Positions 50,809 to 63,600 of a stretch of 64,000 bases of DNA are shown here, piece after piece; positions within the stretch are counted from its first letter, which is position 1; every line of letters begins with the position of its first letter. This DNA comes from Neurospora crassa OR74A (taxonomy: Eukaryota > Ascomycota > Sordariomycetes > Sordariales > Sordariaceae): contig NC_026501.1 of assembly GCF_000182925.2 (NCBI RefSeq), positions 682,001-746,000 on the forward strand, written 5' to 3'. A program made the translations under genes and the position numbers. The notes below the pieces were generated by a model that was not told the DNA's origin, did not search any database, and saw only the letters and a program-made list of their open reading frames with translations.

Positions 50809-51690
50809 GATTGATATCGCTCGCTGCTGGAAACCTCAAGGGACAGGTGTAAGAATATCCCTGGAGATAGAAAAAAGGAATTGCAGATAGTGTTTCGCCA
50901 AATCTGAATGGTTATGAACTGCCCAAACGTCCCTGCGTCCAGGTGGTCATGCGCTGATCGGCACGCGGTGAATGGTGGACGGCCATTCCAGATCCAGCGT
51001 CCGCTTGCGATTGTGTTGATAGATGGCCCTGTGGCCACCAAGAGATAAGGGAAATCGCATCCTATCTATCTCTTTTGACGAACCAAACAAAATTGCGATG
51101 CCAGCAAACGGATAGACGTGTGTTGGTACTTTCCTTTTTGAACAAGAGAAAAAAAGGAAGTAAGCCAAGTTGCCATTAGTTATAAAGCTCGCTGATTCCC
51201 TTCTTGGTCTTGGAGATGGACAGACAAGTCTCAACAGTTCCAGCAACACTTTTACTTCACCAACTCAACCAGGAAACATCAACGAACAGCACATGATACC
51301 AGCAAAAGCATGGGATAGGAAAATGAAGGTTCAAGATCAGGGTTAGGGGTCACTTTGGAACGAGGAGGACCAAGGAGGGCATGAAGTCAACATCCAAACA
51401 ACAACCACAGCATCAAGGAGAAAGGCCAAGCAGAGACAGGTCAGAACAGTCGCGAGCCACCATCCATCCAACAACAACCACAACAACAACTACCACTACA
51501 ACATTGAGACCAGCAACGGAACGAACCTGTTTCCCAGCACAGGTTAATTGATGATCATCGGCCCGGATCTTTGGGAAATTTGGCCGAGAAACGCAGCTTC
51601 GGCAGCTCAAAAACAACACAACACAGCCAACCTCTTTCAACATTTTGCCTTCGTCGCATCATCAAGACCAAGCGAGAACCGTTTATCGAA

Positions 51691-51711
51691 GGGGGAGGAG
51701 GAGGAGGAGGG
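51691..51711 (+). repeat. GGA microsatellite
   Basis: Run of GGA triplets next to a G-rich stretch. Confidence 0.85.
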
Positions 51712-51796
51712 ATCCAGGATCCAGCCATTGCAGAAGAAGAAGACGACGACGACCTTGACCTTGCCTTGCCGTTTTAGTTCTTCAAAACCAATGGAA

Positions 51797-51815
51797 CCAT
51801 CCATCCATCCATCCA
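51797..51815 (+). repeat. CCAT microsatellite
   Basis: Four to five CCAT units in a pyrimidine-rich stretch. Confidence 0.85.
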
Positions 51816-51941
51816 ACCACCCCAGCAGCAGCCCCTGTCGACCAACCACTTAACCCTCCTCACAAGCCTGTCGTCGTCCCCCCGCGTCCGACAACCACCC
51901 CGTGCTCTCGCCCCTGTCGGTCCCACCAGACATCGCAACCG

Positions 51942-51960
51942 ACCACCACCACCACCACCA
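51942..51960 (+). repeat. CAC microsatellite
   Basis: Six CAC/ACC triplets in tandem. Confidence 0.85.
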
Positions 51961-52111
51961 AATGCTGCGGAGGGTGGTGGTAGTGGTGGGTGATGTATCT
52001 TTGGATTTGGTTTGGGTCTTGGGGTGAATGTGAACCCCCACGTCGAATTTACCCCCTAATTGGTAGGTGGCCGCCCGCCGCCGCCCGTCTTTTGCCCGCC
52101 GCCCGTCTCGA

Positions 52112-52309
52112 ATGCCCACAATGAAGGGTTTCCTAAGGAAGAGTTTACCAGCCGCTTTCGTTGCTTTTCTGCTTTTGTCGCTGTCCGTTTCCTCATCCAA
52201 ATGCCGCAAGACAAGGAAAAACGCAAAATGGGCGAATAAAACAAAACTCACTTGCAACATTCCAAAGATTGCCCGAAAGAAGGGAAAGAGGATGCGACTG
52301 ACTGACTGA
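52112..52309 (+). CDS. Possible small secreted cationic protein (unproven)
   Basis: An open frame from ATG 52,112 (MPT), with a second ATG at 52,121 (MKGF), encodes 65 or 62 residues. The N-terminus looks like a secretory signal: basic MKGFLRK, hydrophobic PAAFVAFLLLSLSV and a small-residue SSS before KC. The remaining 36 or so residues are very basic (more than ten Lys/Arg) with two Cys, and include a Lys-Arg pair (KKGKR) as a possible Kex2 site. The stop codon falls inside a GACT repeat. I recognise no family. The opposite strand is also open here, and there is no transcript evidence, so this may be chance. Confidence 0.2.
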   Translation: MPTMKGFLRKSLPAAFVAFLLLSLSVSSSKCRKTRKNAKWANKTKLTCNIPKIARKKGKRMRLTD

Positions 52310-52326
52310 CTGACTGACTGTGACTG
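52296..52326 (+). repeat. GACT microsatellite
   Basis: About seven GACT units, the last interrupted by TG. Confidence 0.85.
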
Positions 52327-52538
52327 CAGAGAGAGCTGAGAGAACTGAGTAGGTACAGGATGAAGGATGATGATGACGCTGAGGGCCGCGGCGTGGTGCA
52401 GTGCTGGTGGTGCTGGTGGTGCTGGTGTGGTGACAAGTGGTCACCCCCTCCCCCAAAGTCAGTCGTCACTTAGTAAGGTACCCTGAATGAATCCGTCGCT
52501 AGCGTGCTCGGCTGAGGTGAATGAAGCCTTCCATTCCT

Positions 52539-52554
52539 CCCCCCCCCCCCCCCC
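52539..52554 (+). repeat. Poly-C tract (16 bp)
   Basis: Sixteen C in a row in the smc5-nit-2 spacer. Confidence 0.9.
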
Positions 52555-52886
52555 TCTAACTTCTTTACAATCCGTTTCTGGACATGACTTGCGCAGCCGC
52601 GGTATGTATAATGGTGTGCACTAAGTACCATCGAACGAACTAATCAGATTCAGTTGTTCGTGAGTGCCTCTCGTGAATGAAGATGGTGGACGAACAGGTG
52701 GGATGGCAGCGAGCACTTTTGATTCCTTTACCTCCCCGTCTGACAACTTTCAAGTTGTCTCTCTTCGCATTCTTGTTCGTTCCATCATTCATTCCTACCG
52801 CACTCGTCTCGTTCGGGGAACACACCGCCTGCCAGACAGACTGGTGTCTATTCTATTGTATTCGCCAGTACGTCAACCTGCCACCT

Positions 52887-52913
52887 CAGCCAGCCAGCCA
52901 GCCAGCCAGCCAG
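52887..52913 (+). repeat. CAGC microsatellite
   Basis: Six CAGC units plus a partial one. In one frame this reads as repeated Gln-Pro-Ala-Ser, which makes the local open frame look protein-like. Confidence 0.85.
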
Positions 52914-55900
52914 CAAGCCGTTCGTTCGACAGACAGTTCGACATCCATCCCGTCCATTGACCCTACCTACCTATCAAAGGAGAAGGACTGAGGGACGGAA
53001 CGAAGCAACACCAACACCAACACCACAACAGCGTTGCTGTCTGTCCTCACTCCAAATCTCCGAAGCCGGAGGTCTCCCCAAGTAGGTTTGGCGCTTGTCT
53101 TCCCACCCGTGCATGAGAGTTTGGGTTCACAAAGCTGGCGACAAGCTGGGAGTTGCACGCCCCGGTCGCAGACAGATGGGCATCACAGATGAGACCACAT
53201 CGATCATAACTAGCTTCCCTTTACCTATCTCTCCAATCTATCTCTATCTATATTGCAGTTACGGTACTACTATCCCGGCAGAGATCAAGGATGGACAGGG
53301 AAACGCCGCGCACTAGTACCGCGCAACCATACTGTGACTGTGTAGCTGTACGTCGGAAGCTTGAATTGTCTTGGCGACCAGCGGGTGGTTACCTGACCTG
53401 TATAAACTATGGAGGTCAGTCCGAGATCGCTCTCTCAACTGATATCACCAGCAGCTTTGTGATTGGCTTTTTTGACAACACATTTTCGGGTTGCACGTCA
53501 AGGGGGGGGCAGCAGCTTCCGTGTCATTCTCTTGTTGTGGCAGGGCCGGTTGCGGCGGTCCCGATTTGATTTGTCTTGTCTGTCTGACATTGATCAAGTC
53601 TCGACCGGGAGAGCAACAAGTGATTCCCGCCATCGTTTTTGTCGAGATGCATGAGAGACAGCGTCAGCACGATGGTTCCGGATCCTAGGTCCTGTCAAAT
53701 GTCCGTCCGTGTTGACGGGAGCCGCATCGACGGGCGGCTTCGCTCCGGAGAACAGGCACCATGGATCTCACACCTCACCCTGGTAGTGGACTCTTTCCGT
53801 GTCACTGTCTCTAGTAGCGCAATGCAGCGCTTGGTTGGTCTGGTTTAGCGCTCCAACAGTAGCACCGTAGCTGGGCATTAGTGGGTTTTTTTAAGTGCAT
53901 GTTACCTGTCTCTTCCGCAGCAGGAGGAGGAGGAACCTCAAGCAAGGGAGGGATTCCGTAAAAATCCACAGCATCGGGAAATGAAGGAACGAAATTGAGG
54001 CTAGTGAGCTCTCTTGTTCCGATAGCGTATTTACCGAAGTTTGATAGGCTCTTGATAGGGTCATTGAAATGTTTATGACAGAGACTCCCAAGAGTGATGA
54101 GTGTGTGAAAAGGACTCCATACAGTATCCGTGTTTTGGAGGAGCAGGCTGTGTCCATGGTGTTTTGGTGCGCGGCTCTGAGCGCGGAAAGAGGTAAACAC
54201 CTCCGTCTTCCCAACCGCCATGATGGAGTCGTCCGTTCAGGACAAGGCCTTGCCCTTGATGATCGAGGTGGTCCATAAAATGTCATGCAGAGAGAGAGAG
54301 CTCTTGGCGGATGGGCGCGGGACCGGACCCATCAGGCTTTTGGGGATGCTGTGATCGACTTCACGAGGCCTTGATGAGGCTTCAGCTCCGCGTTGGACGT
54401 TTGCGCCGCAACGTCGCTCCGGGACCAGACATCAGGGCAATTGATGGCATTCAGGGCAGCTTTGGCCACTGGATGATCATGACTTGCATCCAATATTCAG
54501 GATCAACTGTTCCACTGCCTTGGGCCCTTTCGTTTTGGCCTTCTATGACGCGTACTGCATACTGTGTAGTGTAAATATGCTTCATTAAGCTTCATTGCCG
54601 GAGTGTTTCTTGTTGCTTCTGGTGGCGCTTGGCGGCCGAGTGTCCGCCGGCATTGGCAACAGAGTCTCTTGGGTCGGCAACAACCCCGTAAGACCGTCAA
54701 GCCATAACACTCTATGGACTTGAGGATAGCAACTGCGGCGATGTTCTTCAAGTTTGCAAACAGCGAGTGTAATCACTCACGTAGTAAATAATCTTGATTT
54801 TGTGACGTCGCGAGAGCGTCTTGGCAACAAAGCTGCAGTGAGGAGGAGGAACCAAAGGCTTGGCTTTCGCACTGTTGATGCCATCGTAAGGGTCTCTGGT
54901 GGACCTCTGTTGGCCTGCATTTCGATGGCATTGTCCAATGGTCATGAATGTTGGGCGCCGTTGCCCCCGGCCAAGCCTTGGGATTACATATATTCGTACC
55001 GTAAGGCTCTTGATTGATATGTGTCTGCCTTTGCTCGTCATTGCTGAGCAGAGAGACGAGTTCTAGAATCGTGCATCGTGCCCCCTGGTAACCAAGTTGA
55101 TGTGGTGGAGACGAGAAGGTGCCATTGTGCGTGACGGGCTCTCGCGCGCGCAGAAGCCTGGATGAGGCTCAATTTCATACCTAGTGGAATCCTCCTGTCA
55201 CCAATGGCTGGACGAGATTGAGAAAGGTCAAGCCAAGAATGGGTAGGTAGTTTTACAATAAGCCATGACAAAAGAGGACTGGGCTCTGTATCGCGGCGCG
55301 AGGAGTCCAAGTCTCGAAGAAAACGGCGTCGGAAAGAAGGCTTTTTTTTTTCAGATGAAGGAACGAACTGAAGTACATTAGAATTGCCCTTTACAGCGCT
55401 TCAGTGCCTGCAGCCTCTGAAAGTGGATGCATTTGCGCCTGCCAATTGGACTGTTCAGTGCCTGTAAAGTGCGCGGCAGCGGCAGGGGAAAAGGGACTGG
55501 GCTGCCTGGAGCGATGGAATCCACCATTTTTCAGTGGGGGTCGCCATGCAGCTCGATGCACATGTGCTTCCGTCTGCTGCCTGGGCCCGAAGTACCCGGT
55601 ACATACTTCGACCTCCATTTCACAGGCATCGCATACTATAATAATCCCTGTCAGACCACACACAAGTGGAACTCAAAAACCCCCTCGGTCTCTCGGCCAA
55701 TCTGGCCGTCTACGCAACAAAAACGTTGTTAAAGATGCTGACACTACTCAAAATGTCAATGAAACCAGATGAGGAGCGCCACTTGAGACAAAGTGGGAAA
55801 GAGATCACATGTACTCGCTTCCTTCCTCAGCCCGAAGGCCGTCTGTCCAAGTCTTATTTTTACCATACTTTCGTTCGTTGTGAATCTGGGTCAAGCTAGC

Positions 55901-58900
55901 AGGGTGGGAAAACCATGTGGTTGCCAAATCTGACGATGAGACACTGTGACGGTGGTTTTGGTGCCGTGGTGTGTGAGAGGCGTGGGGTGGGGTGGTTTCA
56001 AAGCGGCCGCGTCCTTTGAGGAATTCCCTGCTGGGATGGATATATTGAAGTTTTGATTGACAGAATGTCGTTGAATAGCAAAGTAGTGTAGGGTAGCCTC
56101 GCTTGACGACATGCAGTGAAAGCCAAGGTGTTCCGCTGATGAGGAGACAATGAGTGAAAATGATGGGTTTTCAGTAATGTCGGTACTCAACTCAATCAAC
56201 GATGAGGCGGCAGAAGAGGTGTCAATATGATATGTCAAGAGAAAGCGCGCGGGATGTCTACATTTTCGTTCTGTGCCGCATTGCAGTTCATCGTCGTAAA
56301 GTTCCTGTACTTGGCCTGGTCTTGCTGGCCATCCAGTGCGTCCCCGCTCGTGCCTACTGCGGTATATGTATCTCCTGACCTCGCCAGTGATAGGTGTTGA
56401 CGCCTCCTTCACCACCGTAAATCGAACATCAGAAGTTGCCTTTTTGGATCTCGAGTCTTGACCAGGCTGACAGATCTGGATCATGCGGGCATTGCCTTCA
56501 TGGCAATATTTTATGTGTGTGACAGCCATGCCGTTCTGACCATACTTCAGGGTCCTTTGCCATAAAGCATTGTACACTACATACCAAGAACTAATCTACG
56601 GCGGACACGGATCTGGTACAATACCCGACTCGAAGCTCTGGGCGTCGAACTTGTTTGAATGGCAGTTCTGTCGATCTAGGAACGCTTTTCTGATCTTTAT
56701 CTTTCAAGGTCTTTACGTCCATCTCGGCCTTTCAAGGTGCTGCCAGGCCCGGGCGTCACATTGCGTCCGCTCTAGGTAACCACCCGAGCCGGGTCCTCGG
56801 AGGTATAAACCCCGTCAACATGTTCCCTTCTCAATAGCAAATCGGACTAAAGATAATTACAAACCACCAAAATCACCCACGCACTCGACGTGACCAAGGG
56901 CAAGCGGATTCATCCACGAAGTCGTGGAAATCGTTGTTGGTTACGCGGTCGCGCGGTTTTGCCGTTGCATGGTGGTTAAATTGTTAGTGACAGGGCTGCA
57001 AGCATGGCTCGGTTGAGGTCTCCACTGGCCTCGTCAGCTCCCTTGCGCATACTAGTTCAGAAGTGGCTTAGGCTAAGGAGTGGAGTCACATAGCCTCGAC
57101 TTTTGCACCGACCAATCTCGTTACACGGTCTCGCTTTCACGTTCACGGAGCAGTTCATGATCCTTTTTTGAGTCCAGTGTCATTGGGTATCTCTTCACCT
57201 CACGTCTACACTATGTAAACAAGGGCCTACAATTGCCCGTCTACAGGACTCTACGAACATCCTTTGCTCGGTGAATCCGCCACGTCATTCGGTATGAGCC
57301 GATGGCTTTGGACTTTTACCTCTCATCACGAAAAAAGGAGTGCAGCTTCCAGACAGCTCTCTCACTCTCACCGACTCCCGTCGCATGCACTGCTACAGAA
57401 AGGTGCTGCGTTGTTTCAGTGAGGATTCTGATGCTGCTGCGCTTTTTGACTAGTGCCAGTTGGTTGCGCAGGGATCAAAACTTTAAATTCAGGGCCTCTT
57501 TGGCTCGTGGAAAACGCCCCGTCGAGCCGTAACAGGCAACCTGGACCTGGGCGACCACCACGATGCTACCCAGCGGATTGCCAACGTCGACAAGTGGGAG
57601 AATGAATGGCAACTGTGTACATACATACACAGAACTCTACTCACTACTCTACATACATACACTATAGGATCTAGAATTTCAGCATCTTTGCCACACAAGG
57701 ACGACATGCGCAAAGGGCCGAATTCTGTCGCTGTCTCGTAAAGACGGCGAGTAAGAGACGGGTGCTGCTGATGAACCAAGACAGGCGGCGGCCAGGCGTT
57801 GCGAGAAGCCAGAAGGCCACAAACCACAAGTTCAACAACAGCCCTTTCACACACAGAAAAGAGGATGAGCGCTTTTACCATCAGGACGTTGAATTCTTGG
57901 GCGGGAATAACTCTTGGCCGACAAGTCCGCCGAAGGGCCGATGGCCGAAGCCTTTGTCTTTGGCAAGTTCATTTACCGCTAACAAAGACAAAGAGGGTTT
58001 TTTTTTTCCTCTGAATTCGTCCTGCCGATATCACAGCGAGTTCGGGCGACACTCTAGTTTAGCTGACTCTAGTGTAGTTCGGTTGTTAGTTGGTTTCGAG
58101 GAGATGTGGCCGGAGCCGTAACGGGAATCAAGACCGTGATTGTCTCTTACAAAGGAAGGAAAAGCGAGCCATAACCCCACCAAAACACTCGTACCAACAC
58201 TAACTCCCCTGTTCACGCTGGAAGAAGCCGAGGCCACTACCGCGTGTGCAATCTCGTGGGATGGGACATCAACTCCTCGCTCTGCTGACGGAGTTAAACC
58301 GAAGAGGGCTTGTTGCGTCGGAGGCCAAGAGCTAAACAGAGACAAACTACACAGTAAGAGTTGTTGTTTGAGACTTGCTACTCTTGAGATCATCACGTCA
58401 GGAGCCTTCAATACCACCTAGGAAGAAAGTCCAGCCCCCCTTGGGCTCGCATCGAGAGAGACGTATTGAATACTGGAAGCGTTGAACACATACCCCTCTT
58501 TGCCTGGCCGAACACCTATCCATCTCCTCCCCTCTCATCGTCGTCGTCAACTTAACATATCACTTCCTCTAGTCTGCCTTGTCTGAACCGAGTCTGGGCA
58601 TGGAACGGCGAGGCATGGCATGTAACAGACTACATGGGCAGATGTTAGTGCGGCTTATACGGGCAACAACACAAAGGGTCACGATTTCACTTTTGAGTTT
58701 TGCCGTAGACGACGTTGACAGACACGGGCTGAGACGGGCTGGCCTGGACAGCAATTCCCCGTCTCCGCCGTACCTGGAGCCGAAGGGGGCCTGAGGGGCT
58801 TACACTACTACTACTGTACATAGTAGACTCTGGTGTAGCTGGAGTGGAGACGGGAATTGACGACGGGATGATTTCACTTGTTGATTGCACGTCTCTTGAA

Positions 58901-60399
58901 CAACGACATCGATGCTTGGGTGCTGCTCGGGAACAGTTCGGGCAATTATAACTTGCCTCTATAATGTAGGTAGTAACTAGCAACACGGTATTGTCGTCAC
59001 ATTCGCCCTCATCCTGATCATTTCTGTCTTGTTGCGGTTGTCGCCGCTGACTTCTGAATGCAACGCCCGAAAGGAACCCATCTGCAACCCCCACAGGTAA
59101 AACGGCATCCCGGAGCCGGCCCTGGAATCTCTTCAACCCACACAACCTCACCTTGCGGCCCTTGACGGCTTCGTTTGCTCCTCAGAGACATAACAAGAAA
59201 GAACCCCGGTCCAAGGCTCCAAGCAAAGTGTAGTCAGCGCTTATACTATCAAATCTTTCTTTGGCATCTGTTTCACTTTGACACGGATATTTCCATGCCC
59301 CCATGTCCATTGTCAACTGCGAACAGTCAGTCATCCGAAGACTGGAGAATGACTGAACTCGACAAGAACTGAAAGTGGACAATGAGAGCGTTCTGTGTAC
59401 TGTGTACATTTGGCTTAGCGGGCTTTGACAGGGGCTGGCAAGTACCGTGTACTGTGTATACTGCACCATGGACCATTTGTACTTCCGTCCACTGGCGAGA
59501 CTTGGGACTCGGTTCGCTAGCGTCCCGGCGTGCCGCACTTTTTCTCCAGTGGGCATTCCGTTGTGGAGTAGTCGCGGTGGGCAGCACAACTTCTGACTGG
59601 TCTGCTCCGAGTTGCCGAGTGGGCTTTTTTTCTTTTTTGGTGGTCGGCGGCGGGCGTGTGCGGGCGCATGCGTCCCGAACATTGTGAGAAATTGGAAGTA
59701 CTAAGGTATGTAGTAGGTGGGTGGCTCCGGCTCTGCAGAAGACGGGACTCGAGCAGCCTGGGCAGTCGAACCTACTCCTCACTGGGGCAGTCAATTGAGC
59801 CAGAGAACCGAACGACGGATGAAACCTCACAAAGGCTGGCTGCCCCGTGCGCTGAGCAGCAAGTGGAAGCACTGCAGTCACCACCCGAACGTGGGGAAAC
59901 TTTCCCTTCCACAACTACCTCTAATCCACTTTGTGCCTCTACTCCTCTACCCTGACTGGACCGGAGGAGTTCTTGCTGTGGTATGGTTCCTCTTCGGCTG
60001 CTGCAACTGCTGCTGCCGCTGCCGCTTGGCTACCGTAATCCACGTTCCCTGCTGCTGAGCCGTCCTGGCAACTGTGCGTGCTGCTACACGCTACCACCAC
60101 TAGTTCCAACGCCCCAAAAGTTTTGGACCTACGACGGCCGGGGACTACGTACCTCTGCTGGAGCCCATCGCCTCCATCTTGGAAGATCCAGGAACCTCCA
60201 CTACGACGGAAAGTCAATTTCACACACAGTCATCGGCTGCCATCTACTTGGTTGTCCAAACTATAGCTGGAACAACTCCTGTGTTGGTCGTCGTCGCCGT
60301 CGCCGTCGCAGTTCACAGTCACGTTCCAATTCACGCTGTTCGAAAGAGAGAGAGAGAGAAAGCGCAGTCGAGACTGACCGTCCGTGACCAGCTTCTTTG

Positions 60400-60644
60400 A
60401 CCTCTCCTCGCCTCTAGGTCCTTAGTACACTACACTACATACCTGCCTACGTACCTCTAGGTAGCCCACGCCCTTTCGCTGTCACCTGTCGGTCCTTCCA
60501 CCCCACGACCCGGAATCCCTTCCCCTCCTCCACCTCTCAGACTCTTTCCCTCAGACACGCAGAGTCAAGGTCAACCGCCAACGTCTCATCCTCCAACCCA
60601 CCCCCGGCAGGTCTCGCTCCTCCTTCCAGTTCCTCTGTGCGACA
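60400..60644 (+). promoter_or_regulatory. Pyrimidine-rich nit-2 proximal leader
   Basis: From the end of an upstream open frame at 60,387 to the nit-2 start there is no ATG. The stretch is C/T-rich with CCTCC and CTCTCC runs, the usual look of a Neurospora leader and start region. Paired TACCT and AGGTA boxes lie at 60,439-60,463. Confidence 0.5.
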
Positions 60645-63600
60645 ATGGCGGCCAGCACCACAACCCCAACCGCCACGACAAGGCCGTTTTTCACCATGAA
60701 TCCCACGACAACAGAGCACGACTTTCGCTTCCCGCGCAGGCCAGGTGATTCCATGGCCGGCACCGGACTTGGGGGTGCCGCCATGTCATCGTCCTCAGCC
60801 AACAACAACCACAACCAGCACCACCCCATGAGCGCATTCAACCACCACCACCACCACAATGCTGCTGGCAGTGCCCGTGGCCGTGATAGCGACGGTCGCC
60901 CCAGCAGCAGCAACAACAACACCAGCAACGGCTTTGTGGCCAACATCAACCACCAGAGCAGTAGTAACAACAACATCAGTAAAAACATACCTCCTCCCAC
61001 CAGTGACTACCACACCCAGTCGGCATCCAACGGCGCCGCAGCCTATGATCTGCTCCGCTCGTCCGCTTTCCCGCCTTTTCAGGACGGCCTGGCTGGCATG
61101 ACCCAGAGCCCGGACGAGATGCAGAAACAGGACCCGCTGGCTACCCAGGTCTGGAAATACTTTGCTAAGACCAAGCTGGCCCTGCCCAACCAGGAGCGCA
61201 TGGAGAACTTGACTTGGCGAATGATGGCCAAGCCGCTGCAGACCTATCGCAGGCAAATGGAGACTGACCGGTATGTTTTGAAAAGAGAGACTATTTAAGA
61301 GACGTCGTGTGTTGTTCGCGAGCGTCTGGCCAGCAAGCTAATTATAATTGCATGTGTTGCAACAAAAAGGACACACCGTTTTTCGGAATCAGCCCCTCAA
61401 AAATCGACCAGCGGCATCGCGCGATTGCGCAAGTCCTCGGAGCAGACCCAATCCCAGGGGTCTGACCTCATGAACCTGGACGATTTCATCAACGGCGAAA
61501 ACATAAGCACGCCAGCCGGCCTGTCTCTTGCGCCTTCGCCCGAAACATCCTCCAAAATGGCCGACGACCGAACTGCTCACCACTCGACGGCTTCAGCTAT
61601 CCCTATCAAGGCTCGCAAAGACCAGCAATCTCAGCACATGATCCCTCAGTCCGTCCCTGCCGCCCTGCACCACCCAAGGATGCAGACCGAATTTGGCTAT
61701 CTTCCTCGACACCTTCGCAAAACCAGCATCGACGAGACGAGCAAACGCGTGAGTAGCTTTTTTCTGTTATCAGTCTCGCCTGTTGATCTGGTGTAATCTG
61801 GTCTGATATAATTATCCTTTGTCTAGAACCCGAACCGCAAACGCCCCGCCGATTTCTCTCCCCACGTCTCCGCGGTGACTCCTAGCTACGTGACCAACGG
61901 CCTCGACGCCGATACTGATCTCCATGATTACTCGCTTGATCATACGAGTCATGACGGCTTGCCGCCGCAAACCGCCCCTTCTTCGGTTCCCTACGCTCTC
62001 GATACCGTCGGCCTCGATGCTGATACCTTCATCACCTCTGCCGGTCCCTTCCAGCAGAACTTCTCTTTCTCGCCGTCCACGTCACCGATGGTTAGCCACG
62101 ATCCATTTACCGCCATGTTTGGCCCCAACAACTCTTCTATGCACAGCGGCCCTATCAATGGCAACAACTTTTACTCGCCCCCTGCCTCCGCATTCCAGTC
62201 GACTGCCTCTACGCCTCATCCTATGAACGAGGGGGGTGATAACTTTTACTTTGGTGTCGATATGCGCCGCGCTCGCCAGCAGCCTTATCAGCCAGGAAAC
62301 CATGGAATGGGCAACGCCATGGCTCACCAGTTCCCCTATGCCGGTAACGGTAACATGATGTTCCCGGCGTCTTCGGCTGGCCAGGATCCGACGCCTTCCT
62401 TTGCGGCTCCGAACTCGTTTAGCGGCCACATTGACCCCACCCAAGTGTTCCATAACGAACAAGCAGTCCGATCACCAGGCATGAGTGTTTTGCAAGACAG
62501 TCTATTCACATTCGGAGCAGAATCTGATGGAGACGAGGAGGATGGTGGCGCATTTGCCGATCGCAATCTATCGATTTCTCATGACTTTTCTTCCCAGGGC
62601 ATGGAGGAACCGGCATTTGACTCGCCATCTATGGGATGGGATCCGTCTCTACCTGGAAATTTCAGCACGCAGGCGGCGAGGTATCCGGGTGGCCCCCCGC
62701 GAAAACAGGTTACGATTGGCGCTACAACAACCGATTATGTTGATAACACTGGAGAATGGGATGGAAGCGGTCTTCCCAGGTCTCAGTCGCAGTCATTCCG
62801 TCAGAGCGACCTGCGTAAAGGGAAGATGTCTAGGACGGCATCGACCCCAGGTCTGTCCGCTAGAATGAACCCGTTCGAGAGGCTTGCGCAGTCTGCCTCC
62901 CACTCGCCACCTGCCGACGTAGGTCGTTCGTCTGGTCTTTCCTCGGTACCGGCAAGCCGGCCTTCATCCCCTCCTCCTGGAGCAAAGCAAGGTTCGACAA
63001 CGAACTTGCAGGGCGCAGCTGGAAACTCGACAGACACACCAACAACTTGCACCAACTGCTTTACGCAAACGACCCCATTGTGGCGCCGTAACCCAGATGG
63101 ACAACCCCTCTGCAACGCTTGTGGCTTGTTTTTGAAGCTCCATGGTGTCGTGAGACCGCTAAGTTTGAAGACAGATGTTATCAAGAAACGGAACCGCGGT
63201 TCGGGAGCGAGCCTGCCTGTGGGCGGTACGAGCACGCGGTCCAAGAAGAATGCAAGCATGAGTGCAGCGGCTCGGAAGAACTCGACTTTGTCCATTACCT
63301 CCAACGCCAACAACCAACCACCCGCCCAGGTGGCGACACCGCCGGCTCAGCAGCAAGTCCGTGCCAGCAGTGTCAACGAGAGCGAAAGCCCTGCGAGTGG
63401 CCCCGCTTCGGGTGGTAACACTGCGGGTAGTACCCCCACGAGTTATCACGGGAGCACGGGCTCTACGAGTGGTGCTGTGGGTGGAAAGAGTGTGATACCC
63501 ATTGCGTCCGCGCCGCCCAAGAGTGCGCCGGGACCTGGGGCTGGTTCAATGTCTCGCCGCGATACGATTAGCTCGAAACGCCAGAGGCGTCACAGCAAGA

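Larger units (their letters stand above)
48295..60644. other. Gene-poor region of 12.3 kb upstream of nit-2
   Basis: The left end holds the smc5 3' UTR and the right end the nit-2 promoter and leader. Many open frames of 60-230 codons occur on both strands. They overlap, often start at non-ATG codons and carry no domain. The longest, minus 55,891-56,577, begins at GTG. Simple repeats, GATA clusters and TAGGTA-type motifs are common. Stretches at 51,780-51,960 and 60,400-60,640 look like C/T-rich leaders. One small open frame with a signal peptide is listed separately. Introns could hide a small gene here. Confidence 0.5.

Noticed and set aside
53811-54221. 136-codon minus-strand open frame starting with ATG (MAVGKTEV)
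   Set aside because: The start context is fair, but an overlapping frame is equally open, no domain is visible and the composition looks random.
55891-56577. 228-codon minus-strand open frame upstream of nit-2
   Set aside because: It starts at GTG, has no recognisable domain, and I see no good splice or leader signals. It could be revisited with transcript data.
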